Part shown: one piece after another, positions 15,331 through 23,804 of the stretch
Numbering within the stretch: the first letter of the stretch is position 1
Layout: each line of letters begins with the position of its first letter
NCBI GenBank assembly: GCA_024401555.1
Contig: JAKSKV010000033.1
Coordinates: 1-33,170, forward strand
Length of the DNA stretch: 33,170 nucleotides
Direction: 5' to 3'
DNA from: Paludibacteraceae bacterium
GTDB taxonomy: Bacteria; Bacteroidota; Bacteroidia; Bacteroidales; Paludibacteraceae
The notes under the pieces: generated by a model
Seen by the model: only the letters and a program-made list of their open reading frames with translations
Told to the model about the DNA's origin: nothing
The model's database searches: none
Made by a program: the position numbers and the translations under genes

Positions 15331-18300
15331 TTACTCCTTGATAACAGTCTGCTTGTACACCTCACCACCAGCGATGATTTCGAAATGATATACACCAGCA
15401 GCGTATGCCTCCATGTTCACAACAGACGAGGCGTTCAACTTCTCATATACTTGCAATAGGCGACCCAAATTATCATAGATGAAGAGATTTACGCTCTCCG
15501 CATTCTTCACCTCCACATTCACATTATCCCGTGTTGGAACTGGATAAACCGTAACAGCCACTTGCTCGATTTCACCGATGATTTCATCTTCGACATCAGT
15601 GGCGAAGCACTCGTTGCTATTGCATACATTAGAGCTGTTGGCCTTACCTGGAGTCGGCAAATAAACCTTACCATTCTCACAATCACCGAATATGATCCAA
15701 TTGCCAGATCCGTCGGCGTCGTGGCCGTAAGACTTGTTGCTTACCATCTCCATGTAATTGACATAATCCACGGATACGATGTCGTCGCCACAATCCATAT
15801 TCAAACCGATAGAGGCGTTGTCCACATTCTCCAACTTGAATCCGATGTGTGAAGGGCCAAGGAAAGGCATGCCGTCCGCCCAGAATACCATACGACTCTT
15901 TGGCGCAATCTTGGTCTCCTCATATCCGTAAGGAATCATATACTTCGTCTGCTTAGCAGGTTTGTCTGTTAGATACATACCAGCTAAGTTGATCGTGTCT
16001 GAAGAGGCGTTGTAAACCTCAAACCAATCTGGATAGTTGCCGTAATCATCGGAGGTTCCTCCATTGGAGTTATTGGAAGAACAGATCTCATTGATAAAGA
16101 TGTCCGGTGTCACGCAATCAGTCGTCTTCTCAAATACAGCTCTCAAAATCATATCACCCTTCACAGTAACGTTTAGGATAGGATGAGTAGAGAGATATTC
16201 ACTTGGGTTAACATTGCTGTTCTCCTTCTTTACATTCACCACTGACTCCTCGAAAATAAAGGTAACATCAGAACTCTTCGCCTCATGTTGGTGTACCTCT
16301 ACCGCAAAGAGGTTGGTACCCTCCTTCAAGTTCTCCTTCGGAATAATTACCCTAACGGTGGAATCGTTCGCATAAGATCCGATATATGATTGAGGATCGG
16401 TATCAGTCAAGTTACCCGTCTCGAGTTTCGTGCCATTCACATACAACGCATAACCATCATCGAATGTGATGCGGGCCACGATGGCTTGAATATCGGAAAG
16501 ATCCTTGATGTTGAATGTGCTTCTGAAGTAAACGGTGGCATAGTGGTTACCCTTTTCGCCACTCTCAATGACGGTATTATACGAGGAATTGTCCTTGTCA
16601 TTGTAACCCATCTTACCAGATCCCACCAACCAATCCGAATCGTCGAAACCAGCGTCCAACTTTCTCCAATCCTTAGTGGAGATACCCTCTTCGGAGGTGA
16701 AATATTTCCACTCTCTTGTATTGGTATAGCTCAAATGCGCGGTGTCAACTGACACAGGAGCTTGACTTGGGGTGGAGGTGGTTGATTCTTCACCCGACTT
16801 CCAACCCAAAAATCTATAACCAGCAGGGGCGATCGCCTCCAACTTAACCGTCTTGCCCTTAAAATACTTTGAGGTGAGACTTGAACTTGGCAACAACTCG
16901 TTGTTCATCATAATGTGTGCATCCTTAGCGGAAGACTTCACACTCAAGTTCACATAATCCTCATATTGTCCCAATTTCTTCAAATGGCTGTAGATGTAGT
17001 CCGGACGTTGCTTCGCGAACTTCAACATTTCGTTGCCTACATAGTAGTCATCCACTGACTTGCCTGAGAATGCGCAATACTCCTTGTCAACCAAATCCAC
17101 GATGCTATCCCAAGTTGCCACGATATTCTCATATTTGAAGGTAGTGGATAGGTGGATCAAATACCTGTTGATGAAGCGCTCCTTAAAGGTAGGGTTCTCG
17201 ATCAAATGGCTGAAAATTGTGGTCTTCCACTTGGTGTCATCCGTAAAACCGTTGTTGGTTCCATTCGCCCAATTGTAACGGCTTCCTGTTCCGGCTGCCC
17301 ACTCGATCATATTGTTGCTGACTACACAGTTGTTATTATTACCCTCACCATAGAGTCCCAAACCGAAATCGGTATCAAAGGTGATCCAACGGAACTTACC
17401 GTTGTTACGGCTTCTCCAGATCTTAGAGTTGTTGCCTGGCCAGTCGGTATTCACGATGAATTGCTCGAAAATTTGGTAATCGATATACTCATCCATATCG
17501 ATCATCTTAGCGGCTTGCTCGTAATAACCTTCGCTCTTAGGATCATTCTTCTCCAAGAATGAAACCATCTTATTGTATGCCTCCTTATCACCGCAAGTGG
17601 CTTGTACACCGCCCTTATTGGTAATCTCCAACACATCGATCTTATCCTCATCCAATCCATAGTTGGACTCGATATAGGCCTTGTTGGTACGCTCGCGGAG
17701 TCCCATCAAACCCGCATACGATCCATTGATGTAGTATGCGACTGGCTGGTAAGCCTGATAGTCGATATTCATCGGTTTCGCGATGGATTGCATAAATCCG
17801 TCACGGAAGCGGATGTTGCTTGCGGCATAACCATTACCACCGTTACGGAGTTGCAAAGACTTGTACTCGTTTCCAAGCTTATCGGCGAAGAAATCATACT
17901 TCAATTTAGTATTGCCCGCACCCATACGGTTACCCGCCTTGATCTTCAACGATTTCACCTCATATTGACGGGAGCAACCACCCATAATCGCCAAATCCAC
18001 CTCATGGTTCAAAACCTCTTGGTCGTTCACGATGTACTCAAAGTTACCCGGACGGGTCCAATCCATGATGTAGTTCAACTTCTTGTCAGGCAAACAAGAG
18101 GTCTCCGCATGGTTGCTATAAGTACCGTCTCCATCCACATAAATACCGATCTTGGCATCATAAAAATTTGCCTTGTCGGTAACAATAGAGACGATAGGCA
18201 AGGTGAAACCGTTGCTACCACAACTCTTGTGTTTTGAATCGACAAAAATAAAAGAGCCTGTAAGGATTGGGCTGGAAATCATCCCATCCTTATAGGCTCT

Positions 18301-19017
18301 TGCGCGGATCACCGCGTTAGAGGATCCTACTGAGATACCTTTGTTGGCATCATAAACAGAGGAAGCCTTTGTTGGTTCCGAACCATTCGTTGTATAATAA
18401 ATGGTGGCACCTTGTGTTTTGGTTTTAATTCTGACTGTAACGTCTCCGTTCTGCTGAACGCCCGGTTGAGCGCCGTCAAAATATGGCGACACGCAACGAT
18501 TGTTCAAACTTGGGTAAGACTGTGTATTGGCTTTCTTAGGAGTTGGCTCCATATATCCAGCCACTCCATCGTAAATTCCGTAAGAAATATGGGTTTGGGT
18601 AGCCAAGTAAACGAATGAATCGACTACTGCGCCCGATTTATCTTTCAAAACGACGACACCGCCGTTTGAATCCAACTTGCGGGCATTCTTGCTATCCATA
18701 TCAGAGCCATCGAAGCATATTACTTTGTAACCGCCCTCGGAGATGGTCAAATCCTTAACGGGCCAAGACCACTCGAATTTAACCTCATTGCTCTTATTAA
18801 ATTTATAATGATCTATTTTGTAGCCATTTAAATCGACACTAGAACTAGCGCTATTTTGAAGTTCAAGCCAACCAGTATAGTTTTGGTCGACCATATAAGT
18901 TGATATATTGCACGGCATCACCTCACTCACCTTAACATCATCCTTCGCGTAGCCATTCGACATACTCGCAGCCAAAAAGGCCGCAGACGCCAGTCCGAAT
19001 CGAATAAATGTTTTCAT
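15331..19017 (-). CDS. Large secreted CotH-kinase/lamin-tail protein with T9SS sorting domain
   Basis: 1228 aa from MKTFIRFG at 19017. The signal peptide ends near residue 24 (SNGYA-K). Modules in order: a lamin-tail-like domain (about 28-130, GWLELQNSASSSVDLNGYKI); a chitobiase-type beta domain (about 190-260, GATIYYTTNGSEPT); a CotH kinase-like domain (about 270-640, with IMGGCSRQYEVKSLKIKAG, LMGLRERTNKAYIESNYG and RWITFDTDFGLGLYG); a jelly-roll-like insertion with YFTSEEGISTKDWRKLDAGFDDSDW; a second lamin-tail domain (about 980-1090, INEICSSNN then YPDWFEVYNAS); and a C-terminal Por-type (type A) T9SS domain (VYPVPTRDNVNVEV, NLFIYDNLGRLLQVYE, AAGVYHFEI). CotH of spores is a protein kinase; the target of this secreted version is unknown. 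It is monocistronic. Confidence 0.88.
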   Translation of the reverse strand: MKTFIRFGLASAAFLAASMSNGYAKDDVKVSEVMPCNISTYMVDQNYTGWLELQNSASSSVDLNGYKIDHYKFNKSNEVKFEWSWPVKDLTISEGGYKVICFDGSDMDSKNARKLDSNGGVVVLKDKSGAVVDSFVYLATQTHISYGIYDGVAGYMEPTPKKANTQSYPSLNNRCVSPYFDGAQPGVQQNGDVTVRIKTKTQGATIYYTTNGSEPTKASSVYDANKGISVGSSNAVIRARAYKDGMISSPILTGSFIFVDSKHKSCGSNGFTLPIVSIVTDKANFYDAKIGIYVDGDGTYSNHAETSCLPDKKLNYIMDWTRPGNFEYIVNDQEVLNHEVDLAIMGGCSRQYEVKSLKIKAGNRMGAGNTKLKYDFFADKLGNEYKSLQLRNGGNGYAASNIRFRDGFMQSIAKPMNIDYQAYQPVAYYINGSYAGLMGLRERTNKAYIESNYGLDEDKIDVLEITNKGGVQATCGDKEAYNKMVSFLEKNDPKSEGYYEQAAKMIDMDEYIDYQIFEQFIVNTDWPGNNSKIWRSRNNGKFRWITFDTDFGLGLYGEGNNNNCVVSNNMIEWAAGTGSRYNWANGTNNGFTDDTKWKTTIFSHLIENPTFKERFINRYLIHLSTTFKYENIVATWDSIVDLVDKEYCAFSGKSVDDYYVGNEMLKFAKQRPDYIYSHLKKLGQYEDYVNLSVKSSAKDAHIMMNNELLPSSSLTSKYFKGKTVKLEAIAPAGYRFLGWKSGEESTTSTPSQAPVSVDTAHLSYTNTREWKYFTSEEGISTKDWRKLDAGFDDSDWLVGSGKMGYNDKDNSSYNTVIESGEKGNHYATVYFRSTFNIKDLSDIQAIVARITFDDGYALYVNGTKLETGNLTDTDPQSYIGSYANDSTVRVIIPKENLKEGTNLFAVEVHQHEAKSSDVTFIFEESVVNVKKENSNVNPSEYLSTHPILNVTVKGDMILRAVFEKTTDCVTPDIFINEICSSNNSNGGTSDDYGNYPDWFEVYNASSDTINLAGMYLTDKPAKQTKYMIPYGYEETKIAPKSRMVFWADGMPFLGPSHIGFKLENVDNASIGLNMDCGDDIVSVDYVNYMEMVSNKSYGHDADGSGNWIIFGDCENGKVYLPTPGKANSSNVCNSNECFATDVEDEIIGEIEQVAVTVYPVPTRDNVNVEVKNAESVNLFIYDNLGRLLQVYEKLNASSVVNMEAYAAGVYHFEIIAGGEVYKQTVIKE

Positions 19018-19129
19018 AAGCAATTCATTTTAATAACACCTAATAAGGTACTAGAGGATGTGAGCTATGTTGATTTGCGTTTTCATGGTACTCACCTGAT
19101 TCCTCACCCTTGTATTGTAAACTCGATTA

Positions 19130-19159
19130 CGAATATAGGAAAATTTTTTTATTTTCAAA
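19130..19159 (-). promoter_or_regulatory. Probable promoter of the CotH-type gene
   Basis: TTTG (19159-19156), an 18-bp A/T-rich spacer and TATATTCG (19137-19130) on the minus strand, one base off the -7 consensus. It leaves a leader of about 110 nt. The rest of the 370-bp gap to the flippase gene holds the inverted repeat at 19307 and no gene. Confidence 0.5.
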
Positions 19160-19306
19160 AAAAAGAGTCATTTATTCGCTTGATTATTAGCAATGATACA
19201 AACTTCTTTTGATGGTGCTACTCCTCTTTTTCCTAAAAATCACAAGAAGGCGAAAATAAATACTTTGACATATGCGAAAAATAAGATTTCTTCGCGAAAC
19301 ATTCAT

Positions 19307-19331
19307 AATGTGAGTTCTATACGCTCACATT
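19307..19331. repeat. Perfect 8-bp inverted repeat ahead of the flippase gene
   Basis: AATGTGAG (19307-19314), nine bases, CTCACATT (19324-19331). It lies about 60 bp ahead of the flippase start and could be an operator for a dimeric regulator or a leader hairpin. There is no T-run behind it, so it is not a terminator. Confidence 0.5.
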
Positions 19332-19389
19332 GTTGAATTTATAACATAAAACAACACCCCGCTCCACAAGGAGCAAAAAGAGAGCTAAA

Positions 19390-20874
19390 ATGGCAGAAAT
19401 GAAAAACCTCGCTAAGCAAACCGCCATCTACGGGCTTAGCAGTATTGTAGGAAAATTTTTGAACTGGTGTCTGGTGCCGCTTTACACGTACGTGCTCACC
19501 AACTCCGCGGAGTATGGTATCGTGACCAACCTCTACGCCTGGACGGCACTTCTTTTGGTGCTCCTCACTTACGGTATGGAGACAGGTTTCTTCCGCTTCG
19601 CGAACAAGGACAAAGAGAGTGCCATCTCAGTATATAGCAGCGTCTTATGTTGCGTCGGCACGACCTCCCTGATCTTCGCACTCTTGGCTGTGATGTTGAG
19701 TCAACCCATCGCCAACCTATTGGGCTACGACAACCATCCTGAGTTCATCTCGATGCTATGCGTCATCGTAGCGATGGACGCCTTTGGCTGTATTCCATTT
19801 GCCTTCCTCAGATTCCAAAATCGCCCAGGACGATTCGCCATTCTGAAATTGGCGATGATTTTGGTGAATATTCTCGCCAACCTCTTCTTCTTGATCCTCT
19901 GCCCGAAAATCAACGAGGCACATCCGGAGTGGATCTCTTGGTTCTACAATCCCAATTACGGCGTAGGCTATGTATTCGTCTCCAACGTCATCTCGACTCT
20001 TTTCGTGACACTTATGCTGCTTCCCGAAATCCTAAAAGCGAAGCTGAAGGTGGATGTGGCAACGCTCAAATCTATTCTAAAATATTCACTGCCCCTTCTC
20101 ATATTAGGCGTGGCGGGTATCATGAACCAGAGTCTGGACAAGATCATCTTCCCCTACCTCATTCCGGACAGAGCCTTTGCAGATGCCCAACTTGGCATCT
20201 ACGGCGCCTGCTTCAAGGTCGCTATGGTGATGATGATGTTCACGCAGGCCTTCCGATACGCTTATGAACCCTTCATCTTCGCGCAGAACAAGGGCGGTGA
20301 CAAGAAAGGAGAGTACGCCGACGCGATGAAATTCTTCATCATCTTCTCACTCCTTATCTTCTTGGGAATGGTCTTCTATTTGGACATCCTCAAACACCTC
20401 ATCCGCAGCGATTACTGGGAGGGGCTCCGCGTGGTGCCAATCATCTTGATATCTTATCTGTTCCAAGGAATCTTCTTCAATTTGTCCTTGTGGTACAAAC
20501 TGACCGACAAGACGCAATATGGCGCCTACTTCTCTATTATTGGACTGATTATCACGATATTGGTAAATGTGATATTTGTGCCTCGTTTCGGATATATGGC
20601 TTCAGCGGCGGCCTCTCTCAGCTGCTTCTTCGCCATCACACTGCTCTCCTATTTCATCGGGCAAAAGTATTATCCTATCCAATACGATTTCAAATCCATT
20701 TTCCTTTACGCTGGCGTGACGGCTCTCTTCTTCGCCATCCACACCTTCTCTCCTGCGACGGGCATTTTGCGCTATGCGCAAGACACCTTGCTGTTGATAC
20801 TTTTCGTGGCATTGATAGTGAAGCGGGATTTGCCGTTGAGGGCTATTCCGGTGGTAGGAAAGTTTTTTAGGTGA
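19390..20874 (+). CDS. Polysaccharide/lipid-linked oligosaccharide flippase (Wzx-like)
   Basis: 494 aa with about 14 membrane helices and no signal peptide. The N-terminus (LAKQTAIYGLSSIVGKFLNWCLVPLYTYVLTNSAEYGIV) is typical of the MOP/MATE superfamily polysaccharide flippases, which turn undecaprenyl-linked sugar units to the outer face of the inner membrane. The C-terminal half (YGAYFSIIGLIITILVNVIFVPRFGYMASAAASLSCF) is the usual second-half repeat. In many Bacteroidota this gene stands outside the capsule loci, as it does here, and may serve a house-keeping glycan. It is followed by the Lrp-type gene with its own promoter. No terminator is seen in the 74-bp gap. Confidence 0.9.
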   Translation: MAEMKNLAKQTAIYGLSSIVGKFLNWCLVPLYTYVLTNSAEYGIVTNLYAWTALLLVLLTYGMETGFFRFANKDKESAISVYSSVLCCVGTTSLIFALLAVMLSQPIANLLGYDNHPEFISMLCVIVAMDAFGCIPFAFLRFQNRPGRFAILKLAMILVNILANLFFLILCPKINEAHPEWISWFYNPNYGVGYVFVSNVISTLFVTLMLLPEILKAKLKVDVATLKSILKYSLPLLILGVAGIMNQSLDKIIFPYLIPDRAFADAQLGIYGACFKVAMVMMMFTQAFRYAYEPFIFAQNKGGDKKGEYADAMKFFIIFSLLIFLGMVFYLDILKHLIRSDYWEGLRVVPIILISYLFQGIFFNLSLWYKLTDKTQYGAYFSIIGLIITILVNVIFVPRFGYMASAAASLSCFFAITLLSYFIGQKYYPIQYDFKSIFLYAGVTALFFAIHTFSPATGILRYAQDTLLLILFVALIVKRDLPLRAIPVVGKFFR

Positions 20875-20878
20875 TAAA

Positions 20879-20911
20879 TTTCGTACCTTAGATAAAAAAT
20901 CGCTATCTTTG
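20879..20911 (+). promoter_or_regulatory. Promoter of the Lrp-family gene
   Basis: TTTC at 20879-20882, a 21-bp spacer and a perfect TATCTTTG at 20904-20911, 37 bp ahead of the start codon. Confidence 0.65.
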
Positions 20912-20934
20912 GCAAATATTTTAATTGGCAAATA
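20909..20934 (+). repeat. Direct repeat, candidate autoregulatory site
   Basis: TTGGCAAATA occurs at 20909-20918 and again at 20925-20934, with a 16-bp period. The pair covers the end of the -7 box and the expected transcript start of the Lrp-family gene, a position where bound regulator would block transcription. Confidence 0.4.
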
Positions 20935-20948
20935 ATATTCTATAAATA

Positions 20949-21407
20949 ATGGAAAAGATAGACGACTTAGACAAAGACATCTTAAAGATCATCACAAGAA
21001 ATGCCCGTATTCCCTTCAAGGATGTGGCAGCAGAGTGTGGCGTATCACGCGCCGCTATCCACCAACGTGTTCAACACTTGGCTGATCTTGGTGTAATTAT
21101 CGGATCTGGCTATCACGTCAACCCAAAGATTTTGGGTTATCAAACTTGCACCTATATCGGAGTCAAGTTGGAGAAAGGTTCCATGTATTCAGAGGTGGTA
21201 CCTGAGTTCGAAAAGATTCCTGAAATCGTTGAGTGCCACTTCACCACAGGTCCTTACACCATGATGGTGAAATTGTATGCGAAGGATAACGAGCACTTGA
21301 TGCAACTTTTGAATGGTAAAATCCAAAGCATCAAGGGTGTATCAGCAACTGAGACACTTATCTGCTTGGAGCAAAGTATCAAGAGAGAGTTGCCAATCTC
21401 CCTCTAA
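20949..21407 (+). CDS. Lrp/AsnC-family transcriptional regulator
   Basis: 152 aa, usual length. An N-terminal winged helix-turn-helix (LDKDILKIITRNARIPFKDVAAECGVSRAAIHQRVQHLADLGVI split over residues 6-50) is followed by the RAM/AsnC ligand-binding domain (about 65-140; VECHFTTGPYTMMVKLYAKD carries the conserved GxYD-like turn as GPYT). Members bind amino acids and act as dimers or octamers on DNA. The ligand here is unknown. It lies directly ahead of sufBCD, separated by 116 bp; whether it affects that operon is open. Confidence 0.93.
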   Translation: MEKIDDLDKDILKIITRNARIPFKDVAAECGVSRAAIHQRVQHLADLGVIIGSGYHVNPKILGYQTCTYIGVKLEKGSMYSEVVPEFEKIPEIVECHFTTGPYTMMVKLYAKDNEHLMQLLNGKIQSIKGVSATETLICLEQSIKRELPISL

Positions 21408-21426
21408 ACCAAAATATTATTTTCAA

Positions 21427-21479
21427 CAGGAGAGCTGATCTCCTGCCGGGACGATGGGAGAATGGCATGCCAGACTCCT
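21427..21479 (+). promoter_or_regulatory. Structured leader ahead of sufB
   Basis: Two hairpins can form: CAGGAG (21427-21432) with CTCCTG (21440-21445), and GGGAG (21456-21460) with CTCCT (21475-21479). Because both 5' arms contain GGAG or GGGAG and both 3' arms contain CTCC, the arms can exchange partners, as in switching leaders. I do not recognise a known riboswitch class. No T-run follows either hairpin. Confidence 0.35.
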
Positions 21480-21523
21480 ATTTTCCTTTTATGGCAAGAC
21501 GCATTCGAAATGTGTGAAAGAGT

Positions 21524-22966
21524 ATGAACGACAATAACAACATTGTAGATAAAATCACCAAAGGGGATTACAAATATGGTTTCGTCACAGACATCGAGAC
21601 CGAAGTGATCCGCAAAGGTTTGAACGAAGAGGTGGTACGCCTCATCTCCCAAAAGAAGGAGGAACCTGAATGGCTCTTGGAGTACCGTCTGAAGGCTTAT
21701 CACCACTGGTTGACATTAAAGGAGCCTCATTGGGCTCACCTCTCCATTCCGGAGATCGACTACCAAGATATTTATTACTACGCGGCTCCTAAGAAGAACG
21801 CTCCCAAGAGCGAGGAGGAGATCGATCCCGAATTGCTCAAGACTTTCGACAAATTAGGTATTCCATTGGAGGAGCAAAAGCACCTTGCGGGAATGGCCGT
21901 CGATGCCGTTATGGATAGTATCTCCGTGAAGACCACCTACCGCGAGAATTTGGCAGAGTTGGGTATCATCTTCTGCTCCTTCAACGAGGCGGTGAAGAAT
22001 TATCCCGATTTGGTGAAGAAATACCTCGGAACAGTCGTTCCCTACACAGACAACTATTTTGCCGCACTCAATTCCGCGGTATTCAGCGACGGTTCATTCG
22101 TCTATATTCCCAAGGGTGTCCGTTGCCCGATGGAGCTCTCCACCTACTTCCGTATCAACGCCGCCCAAACCGGACAGTTTGAGCGTACCCTGATCGTGGC
22201 GGACGACGACAGCTACGTCTCCTACTTGGAGGGTTGCACCGCTCCGATGCGTGACGAGAGCCAATTGCACGCCGCCATCGTAGAGTTGGTGGCGCACGAC
22301 AGAGCGGAGATCAAATACTCCACCGTTCAGAACTGGTATCCAGGCGACAAAGAGGGTAAGGGTGGTATCTACAACTTCGTGACCAAACGCGCGCTTTGTA
22401 AGGGCATCTCCTCCAAAGTCTCTTGGACACAGGTGGAGACCGGTTCCGCCATTACTTGGAAATACCCAAGTTGCGTACTGCTCGGCGACAACTCCGTTGG
22501 CGAGTTCTACTCCGTGGCGGTCACCAACAACTACCAACAAGCCGATACAGGTACCAAGATGATCCACTTGGGTAAAAATACCAGAAGCCATATCGTTTCC
22601 AAGGGAATCTCCGCTGGATTCAGCCAAAATAGCTATCGCGGACTCGTCCGCGTCTCCAAAAACGCCGACGGCGCGAGAAACTTCTCGCAGTGCGACAGTT
22701 TGCTCTTGGGCGACAAGTGCGGTGCGCACACCTTCCCATATATGGATATCAACAATGAATCCGCCATTGTGGAACATGAGGCGACCACCTCCAAAATCAG
22801 TGAAGACCAGGTATTCTACTGCAACCAGCGCGGTATCAGCACAGAGGATGCGGTGGGGTTGATCGTGAACGGATACGCCAAGGAGGTGATCAACAAGCTG
22901 CCGATGGAATTTGCGGTGGAAGCGCAAAAACTGCTGCAAGTCTCTCTTGAAGGCTCAGTAGGATAA
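21524..22966 (+). CDS. sufB: Fe-S cluster assembly scaffold SufB
   Basis: 480 aa, full length. SufB is the scaffold subunit of the cytoplasmic SufBC2D complex on which iron-sulphur clusters are built. Hallmarks are [26 protein letters not shown] (about 185-210), [13 protein letters not shown], the region with [29 protein letters not shown], and the C-terminal [23 protein letters not shown]. The start is preceded by GAAAGAG. It leads the order sufB-sufC-sufD, here without sufS or sufE/U; sulphur donor genes must lie elsewhere. Confidence 0.97.
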   Translation: MNDNNNIVDKITKGDYKYGFVTDIETEVIRKGLNEEVVRLISQKKEEPEWLLEYRLKAYHHWLTLKEPHWAHLSIPEIDYQDIYYYAAPKKNAPKSEEEIDPELLKTFDKLGIPLEEQKHLAGMAVDAVMDSISVKTTYRENLAELGIIFCSFNEAVKNYPDLVKKYLGTVVPYTDNYFAALNSAVFSDGSFVYIPKGVRCPMELSTYFRINAAQTGQFERTLIVADDDSYVSYLEGCTAPMRDESQLHAAIVELVAHDRAEIKYSTVQNWYPGDKEGKGGIYNFVTKRALCKGISSKVSWTQVETGSAITWKYPSCVLLGDNSVGEFYSVAVTNNYQQADTGTKMIHLGKNTRSHIVSKGISAGFSQNSYRGLVRVSKNADGARNFSQCDSLLLGDKCGAHTFPYMDINNESAIVEHEATTSKISEDQVFYCNQRGISTEDAVGLIVNGYAKEVINKLPMEFAVEAQKLLQVSLEGSVG

Positions 22967-22974
22967 GATTATTA

Positions 22975-23035
22975 AGAATTAAGAGTTTTGAGTTTTGTAT
23001 TTCTATCATTCAAAATTCATCATTCAAAATTAACA
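22975..23035. repeat. A/T-rich intergenic repeat between sufB and sufC
   Basis: Short repeated words: TTAAGAATTAAGAG, then TTTTGAGTTTTG, then ATTCAAAATT twice (22 to 30 bp before sufC). The two halves are partly complementary (TTTTGA against TCAAAA), so a weak hairpin is possible. Such words are common filler in Bacteroidota intergenic DNA. Confidence 0.4.
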
Positions 23036-23040
23036 AAGCG

Positions 23041-23793
23041 ATGTTAGAGATAAAGAATTTACATGCCAACATCAATGGCAAAGAAATTTTGAGAGGAATT
23101 AACTTGACCGTCAAAGCAGGTGAGGTTCACGCCATTATGGGACCTAACGGTTCCGGAAAGAGTACGCTTTCTTCTGTGTTGGCAGGCGACCCAACCTTCA
23201 CCGTCACAGAGGGTGAGGTGATCTTCAACGGCAAAAATCTATTGGAACTCTCTCCTGAGGATCGTTCCAGAGAGGGTATCTTCCTCAGTTTCCAATATCC
23301 AGTGGAGATTCCAGGCGTAAGCATGGTGAATTTCATGCGCACCGCCGTAAACGAACATAGAAAATACAAAGGATTGGATCCGATGTCCGCTTCCGATTTC
23401 TTGAAACTCATGCGAGAGAAGAAGGAGTTGGTGGAGTTGGACAACAAATTGGCGAACCGATCGGTGAACGAAGGCTTCTCAGGCGGAGAGAAGAAGCGTA
23501 ACGAAATCTTCCAGATGGCCATGTTGGAGCCAAAATTATCCATTTTGGACGAGACCGACAGCGGCTTGGATATCGATGCCCTCCGCATCGTCGCGACAGG
23601 CGTGAACAAACTGAAAAAGGCGGATAACGCCAGCATCGTCATCACCCACTACCAACGCTTGCTCGACTACATCGTGCCAGACATCGTCCATGTGCTTTAC
23701 AAAGGCCAAATCGTAAAGACAGCTGGTAAGGAGTTGGCTTTGGAGTTGGAAGAGAAGGGATACGACTGGATCAAAAAGGAGTTAGGCGAATAA
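23041..23793 (+). CDS. sufC: Fe-S cluster assembly ATPase SufC
   Basis: 250 aa. An ABC-type ATPase that powers the SufBCD scaffold. Walker A GPNGSGKS is at residues 34-41, the Q-loop in FLSFQYPVEIPG near 85, the signature FSGGEKKRNEI from 146, Walker B SILDE at 167-171 followed by TDSGLDIDALR (D-loop), and the switch His in IVITHYQRLLDYI. FQYP and SGGEKKRNE distinguish SufC from transport ATPases. It lies 74 bp behind sufB and 11 bp ahead of sufD. Confidence 0.98.
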   Translation: MLEIKNLHANINGKEILRGINLTVKAGEVHAIMGPNGSGKSTLSSVLAGDPTFTVTEGEVIFNGKNLLELSPEDRSREGIFLSFQYPVEIPGVSMVNFMRTAVNEHRKYKGLDPMSASDFLKLMREKKELVELDNKLANRSVNEGFSGGEKKRNEIFQMAMLEPKLSILDETDSGLDIDALRIVATGVNKLKKADNASIVITHYQRLLDYIVPDIVHVLYKGQIVKTAGKELALELEEKGYDWIKKELGE

Positions 23794-23804
23794 TTAGATA
23801 GGAT

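Noticed and set aside
22094-22939. Long antisense open frame within sufB, and similar long frames opposite other genes
   Set aside because: They mirror the codon structure of well-conserved genes and have no recognisable protein features.
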